Shown here in pieces: positions 58,599-64,000 of a DNA stretch of 64,000 bases. The position numbers and the translations under genes were made by a program. Positions within the stretch are counted from its first letter, which is position 1. The number at the start of each line of letters is the position of its first letter. Under the pieces are notes generated by a model that was not told the origin of the DNA, ran no database searches, and saw only the letters and a list, made by a program, of their open reading frames with translations. The stretch lies in assembly GCA_030248215.1 (NCBI GenBank), contig JASANG010002950.1:1-64000 (forward strand), given 5' to 3'. This DNA is from Enoplolaimus lenunculus. Lineage: Eukaryota > Nematoda > Enoplea > Enoplida > Thoracostomopsidae.

Positions 58599-59891
58599 AT
58601 GCTTCAACAAAATTTTGGATTTTTATATCAACCTCACGGCTTTGTCCGTTCAGTGCTTCAAAACGGTGTTGGACGGTACGTTTGTCAGTTAAAGCGAGTG
58701 ACGCTGTTTTTCTGCAAATTTAGACCGCATTCTGCTGGTATTCGTCAGTTTATAGGTATGTTAATTTTTACGTGCAAGAGCATTTGTCATCTAAGGCTGA
58801 ACAATTTCAAAATATAAAGTCAAGAAGTTGTGACGTTTGTTGTGGGATTTGTGCAAAAGTTAGTATATATGTGCGTGCTGGTATGTGTTGGAAGTATACA
58901 GTCTGCATGACTTCTGTTCGAAGCATTGCTCAAAGTTAAGGACCATGCTGAGAATCAAACCTCCGCCCTCTTGCACTTGAGTTAAACATACTATCACTAC
59001 ACCATGTGGTCGATTGCTATCACATGCTATATATACCTAACCAAGTATACGTATGTGCACATACACTTTGTATGGCATTCTTTGGTTTATACGCATACAT
59101 ACCGTGCGAATATAAACGCAGTTTGAAGGTCACTGCACTCCACTACCGAAGTTTAGTGCCCCTACATCGCAGACATAATTCTGGTCATTCTTTATGCAAG
59201 ACGCTTTTGCAATGTTCCAAATCAATTCGCAAGGTCAAACAATGGAAAGCCTTAATAAACCAATTGGTTTTTTCTACGTATTACAATACCATTTATTTTT
59301 TATTTTTCTTTTAGAAAATGATTTGCTCAATTTTTCGAAATCACACCCGGGAATTGTCGTATATTTGCAACCGAAACGTAACACAAAGCCATATATGATT
59401 GGCGAATATTTAAATGGCCGAGAATGCTCTGTCAACTTGAACTATTTTAGCAACCACCAGGTAAATTCTTTAATTTTGCTGCATATCAGCTTGTGATCAT
59501 AACAGAATGCAGTGTTCTTTTTCCTCTGATTTAAAGTTTTCAGTGATGAAGAGTTATGTCTTTTAGTTTGTATAATTTTGTTTGTTTTGCAATTTTCCAG
59601 CTAAAATAATTTTATATTTGTTAGGTGAACCAATGGCTCAATTATCTACGTCAACGCTCCGGGCAGCCAATTTACGCATTTGATCGGCCGTGGCATACAG
59701 ATTCACCTTCGATTCAAGGGATGTGGCATCCGTTTTTGAATTTGCCGTCAGATTTAAATCAAGCTGAATTCCCAAATGAACGTCTATCAAGGCATGTGAG
59801 CAAATCGTTGAGTGCAACTGAACAAGTGATGCAGTGGGCACAAGAAGAAATGCCTGAAAACGTATATGCGGTTGCTGAAGATAAGAGATAA
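58599..59891 (+). CDS. MRPL43: Mitochondrial ribosomal protein mL43, 3 exons, complete
   Basis: Protein of the mitochondrial large ribosomal subunit with the L51/S25/CI-B8 thioredoxin-like fold. Exons 58599-58755, 59315-59460, 59625-59891 sum to 570 nt (189 aa plus TAA). The N-terminal match is GFVRSVLQNGVGRYVCQL (human LRSVLHNGVGRYVCQL). Exon 2 carries HPGIVVYLQP and IGEYLNGRE. Exon 3 carries HTDSPSIQGMWHPF, nearly the human HTDNPSIQGQWHPF. The reading frame is also open upstream of 58599; this Met was chosen because it sits about 15 residues before the conserved block, as in homologues. A possible splice acceptor (gatttcag, 58534-58541) precedes it and could serve a leader exon or trans-splicing. 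The next gene, bL9m, lies 0.9 kb downstream on the same strand. Confidence 0.93.
58925..59012 (-). mobile_element. tRNA-like sequence (SINE head) in mL43 intron 1
   Basis: Minus strand: GACCACATGGTGTAGTGATA, then AGGTTTGATTCTCAGC and CATGGTCC. A and B boxes are present, but the T and acceptor stems mispair, so it is not called a tRNA gene. Confidence 0.45.
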
Positions 59892-60801
59892 ATTGTCCTA
59901 GTGACAGTGACAAAGTATTCCGGAAAATTACTGGTTGAATGTGCGTATGGTAGCACTGGAACGAATAGTAGATGGGACTGACGCCGTGAAAGGCAACTTA
60001 GTACGTAGCGACGGGATTCAGAGAGGCTTAGACCGCCGTGACTTGCGTCTCAAAAAATATAGCTCACTTGTTAATTACATGAAATTTCTGAACGACCCAC
60101 CGTTTAAACTTTTTGGGTTTATCTAATATGTTGTGCTGGCTACGAGATTGAGAGAAGCTAGGTTCAAATTGTTGAACCAGATGCGTTGTTTCTTATACAG
60201 TTGTAGGTCAAATAGTTTCTCTTTAAACGCCTCTTTGTGTAGCTGCAAAACGAGGGCTTTTGCCGTTTTGCTGAGATGTGACGAACACAATTTTTACAGT
60301 TTTGTCATGCATAGTGTGAAAATAATTGCCGAAATTGTGGACAGTACATCGTTCATATCGCGTAAGTCAAACCATTGTGTGTGTTTAATATTTATTCATT
60401 TTTGAGTTCTGACCGAAGTAACGCCAAAAATGGGAAAAATTCTTTCGAAAATGTCTTTTCTTTTTGTGAAACTGTTGACCTCCGGCTGGGTATTTTTCAA
60501 CTCCGATTTCATCTGTTAATATCTTTTTGTTCAGTAAATGTTTTCTTATTTTATCGTAGTGTTCGCAGTTGCTTTGCATGCCTGAGCGTATATTTCAGTT
60601 TACGTTGCGGGATCATTCTGCTTGGTTGTAGAGATTTTACCATTATGCGTTTAAATTGGGCAATTTGCAATTCATAGAAAGTTAGTCTATATTAATATAT
60701 CATACAAAATATACTTGTGCACTTTACTTATGAAACTAGTCATCTCTTTTATATCAGTCATAGGTTGAAATTACAGCTTTAACAGACATTAAGTATATGT
60801 A
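59892..60801 (+). other. mL43-bL9m intergenic region
   Basis: Presumably the 3' UTR of mL43 and the promoter of bL9m. A short family-7 remnant lies near 60470-60520. No AATAAA was seen on this strand. Confidence 0.5.
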
Positions 60802-63800
60802 ATGGCTTTGCGACATATCAAGCTGTTATCACGATTGGCTCCTTGCTGTTCGACGGCAGTTCGGGTACGTGTATACCACACTGGCTCGGTTGCAGACACG
60901 TGTCTTCCAGTCATTTTTTGAACCATTCGTTTATCGCAAGATTAGTAACACCGGAAATAGTAGCATACTAGCACACGTAGTTGTGCACATATGCAACTGG
61001 TCTAAGGCTTCTTCAGCTCTAGGCTAAATTGTTGCCCGGATCCCTCATATTCAGTGAAGCAATTTAACAAAATGTTTTTTGAAAAACTAGTAGCAGATAT
61101 ATTAAACATCAGAAACGATAGGTATTCTCAAAGTATCAAGCTCACAAGAAATTCGACTATATCGTTTTTGTGTCAACTTTTGTATTTTTATGTTGCTAAG
61201 TAGTTTTACGCGAAAAGAACCAGTAATTTTTTTGTATCTGAATTGGAGTATATTTTTTGCACTTATATTCGAGTTAGTTTGCAACTTTATTCGCGCATGT
61301 AACTTTTTAAATGAGAACTTGCAGTTTAAACTTCAGTTTAAACTTGCGCCTGCAATTTTTATTCGAAAACTTTCATAAAATTTGTTCCTGCAAAATTCTG
61401 CACATGTGAACAACGCTTAATAAATTGTATTTCAATTACTAACATTGCAAACGAACGAGTACTACGAACATACGTAGCAGAGAGTGCATACTCTATGTTG
61501 GAAATTCAGCGAAATTTAGTCTCCTGAATAAGACAGTGATTTAAAGTTTATGTTATGTGAACAATTTTAGACAACGGTCATTGTGCGACATCGGTTTGAG
61601 CTGCCGAACACACCACCCAACGGGGAACAACGCCCACCATCAGAAAAACAGCACTATCAAAAGTATGACGTGGTTCCGCCGGAAGAACTGGAACAGGATC
61701 CGGAAACGCTCAAAGTTATATTGACAAAATATGTCGAAGGTAAAGCATATAATATGATCCAGAATCGAATCGTGAAAAATATCACATTTCTTTACTGGAA
61801 TTTTGATTGCGTCCTGCGTGTATATGTTGGTAACTGGTGGATGAGTGGCATGTGAAAACTGTGACGAGGTGTTCTCAGTTTTTATAAGACTGCGTAGCGT
61901 ATGAGTCAGGGTGGCACCAAAGGTTCGGGTTCGACAAAAATTTGTAGTTCGGATTTGGTTGTGAAAAAGCTGAATCCAACAAGATATAACTGATATTTGC
62001 AACATGCAAGATTCGGATTCGGCAAATTAGCAATGGATTCGGATTCGGCAAATTAGCAATGGATTCGGATTTTGTCAAATCGTTAATTCGGTGTCACCCT
62101 TGTATAAGTCTGTTTAAGGTTAGCTGTATCACAACAATATGGGAGTGTTTTTTGTGCAAATTTTGTTAAAATTCTTTTAGACATTTTTACGAACTACTTA
62201 TGCTTATTCTTGCATGATTAACTGTCATTCTTTGTGGTTTAGCGACGTGAAATGGTACAGTAAAAGTTTTCAAGTGAAAATAGTTATTGTGTTTATTTAT
62301 TGTTTCAGGTTACGGTAATCGAGGTGAAATTGTAGAAGCACCAGTGGATTTTGCCAGGTTTGATTTGCTCTTAACGCAGTCTGCAGTTTATGCATCGCCT
62401 TATAATATTAAAAAGTTTGAAGAAGAACGCAAGGTTAGTGAATTTGCAGTTTAAGTTTGGCATGCTATCCTCCACTGTGGGGTTTCGGGCGGAATGAATT
62501 TTAGTCTGGGGAAATACATATGTTCTATGGCGAAACTATGCCTCGTTTACGCTATAATCACGCGTTAGCGTTTGTTGCATCTGAGGATGACCCCCGAAAA
62601 GTAGGGACCAAAACGTAAGGTGCTGTCGTACATTTTCTTCCTTGTAAAATTAAGTAACGGCAGACTCTCATCAGGTTAAACAGCCATTTGTAGTTAAATC
62701 ACTATTTAAGTAAATATTTTCAGAAAGACTTATGTTGCTAATGTCGTTATTGTTTTTAGCATTCCGTCAGTCTGGGAAGTGTAATATTTGTTTGTCTTAT
62801 GTTTGTTTTTTCACTGTCTCAGGTTTCTGGTTTACATGATGCGGCTCAAGTTAGATTGTCCAAGTTCTCAATGAAAGTAAGTCTTTGATGTGTGGTTTTA
62901 TTGCGTTTGTCTTTATTGTAATATGCATAGTTTGCGTATATAAAGATAACTACATAGCTTTGTTGTTTAACCAGCCAACCTTCCTTAGTGTTGTATTTTA
63001 TTGTTTCAGACAGCAAAACAACTTCGAGTCAAAGTTCACGTTTGTCCTTTGAGTATGGATACACCTTGGACGTTAAACAAAACACACACGCGGCTGACTC
63101 TTCGGATGAATGTTAGTTTTTGCACAACTTTTTAGTTTACTGGTTTTGTGTTGGGGTGACTTGCTGTGAATCAGCATGGAGAAGTGGTCAGAATTTTCGA
63201 AAGGTACGTTCTGTTTCAAAAAGTGTCGTGAAGATTTTTAGTGTTACACGTTAAAAAGTTTATAAAAACCATTCAAACAAGAATCGCAAATAAGGGTGTC
63301 TTTTAACTTTCTTTGGCAACAGCCGTGAGTAGACACAGCTGGTAGCTTGGTTTGTTGAGTGCCACTCTGTTTTGCTGTTTGGATGATATAGTCACAGCTT
63401 ACACATTGGAGTCCATTTGTTGTTATTGTGCTATTTTAGGGATACAGTGTTCCAGAAGAATGTATTGTTTTGCCTCAAGAAGAAATTTGCGGTCCTGATT
63501 TGCAAAAAGAATATCGACTGTTCAGGTTTTATGTTTTGGTAAAGTTTCGAAATGTATCAAGTAAAGGATACAAATGCCTGGAGAGACCACGGATGGTTTT
63601 TCAAACAGTTTTGGAGTGCACTGTTCTATCTTCAGCTAGTCTTAGATGTTGTACATCGCTTCTGATTGTATAAATTTAAGGTGTAGAATGTTCCATGTTT
63701 TATATTATGTTGGTGCAGTTCAAAATTTTATGTTGATGCCTCGCTTTTATACAATTGATATGTTGTATGAATGAGTTGTATGTAACTTTGCCTCTTGTTT

Positions 63801-64000
63801 ATGTTTTAGATCAACGGGCAAGTTGTAACACCGTGTGTCGGACGAATTCATCATGTTTCCGCTACTGATACAAAATCAGTTCTAACTGCTGGCGTGGATC
63901 CAACAATAGCGTCACCGGAAGAATATAAAAATGCTGGAATCGTTCCTAATGAGTTTGTTTACGTTTTGCCTGAGAAACGAAATCCGGCTGATGTGAACGA
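60802..64000 (+). CDS. MRPL9: Mitochondrial ribosomal protein bL9m, 7 exons seen, 3' end beyond the window
   Basis: Large-subunit mitochondrial ribosomal protein of the bL9 family. Exons: 60802-60864, 61571-61739, 62309-62433, 62823-62876, 63010-63111, 63440-63538, 63810-64000 (open at the edge). Exon 1 gives MALRHIKLLSRLAPCCSTAV, a basic, Ser/Ala-rich leader typical of mitochondrial import. The mature part begins TTVIVRHRFELP (human TVIVERWWKVP) and continues with LKVILTKYVEGYGNRGEIVE (human LILTQSVENVGVRGDLV) and QSAVYASPYNIKKFEEER (human GLAVYASPENKKLFEEE). Every junction is GT-AG and keeps phase. Exon 1 is assigned by leader character and phase, so it is a little less secure. Intron 2 (61740-62308) contains a short inverted-repeat element at 61907-62102; the other introns show nothing recognisable. 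Confidence 0.92.
61907..62102. mobile_element. Short inverted-repeat element in bL9m intron 2
   Basis: Starts cagggtggcaccaaagg, ends cggtgtcacccttg. Interior has two tandem copies of a 26-bp phrase containing gattcggattcggcaaatt. CAGGGTG ends suggest a hAT-like MITE (inference). Confidence 0.7.

Overview
The window is nuclear DNA of an invertebrate, most likely a nematode. It has GT-AG introns, many short AT-rich introns, an innexin, a TWK-type two-pore potassium channel, and many interstitial arrays of TTAGGC, the nematode telomere hexamer. I cannot name the species. No bacterial operon, CRISPR array or prophage is present.

Six protein genes can be reconstructed by joining exons across consensus splice sites; reading frame and total length were checked for each complete one. 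(1) 5453-18150 minus: a 16-exon RRP5/PDCD11 gene encoding 1972 aa, with an S1 repeat array and C-terminal HAT repeats. (2) 20705-23781 plus: IMP3, six exons, 184 aa. (3) 32619-34362 minus: a two-pore-domain K+ channel, two exons, 452 aa, with both selectivity filters altered. (4) 44326-55035 plus: an innexin, two secure exons plus a phase-matched upstream exon, up to 917 aa. (5) 58599-59891 plus: mitochondrial ribosomal protein mL43, three exons, 189 aa. (6) 60802 to the window end, plus: mitochondrial ribosomal protein bL9m, seven exons seen, cut by the window edge. RRP5 and IMP3 lie head to head and both serve the U3 snoRNP/SSU processome. mL43 and bL9m are in tandem and both belong to the mitochondrial large subunit, so four of the six genes serve ribosome assembly or structure.

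The rest is dominated by short non-autonomous repeats. Positions 1-4491 form a near-perfect inverted duplication with arms of about 1.93 kb and a G-poor 629-bp centre. From 24 to 56 kb there are at least ten families of short inverted-repeat (MITE-like) elements, tRNA-derived SINEs, a roughly 170-bp satellite and nested insertions.

The most striking family is about 15 elements with GGCC(C/A)ATGT-type terminal inverted repeats. They carry internal (TTAGGC)n or (GCCTAA)n tracts, so telomere-type sequence appears to travel inside a transposable element. Some copies have expanded into higher-order arrays and one is split by another element.

Limits: splice sites were read by eye, and repeat boundaries are good to a few bases where terminal repeats are clear and to tens of bases otherwise.
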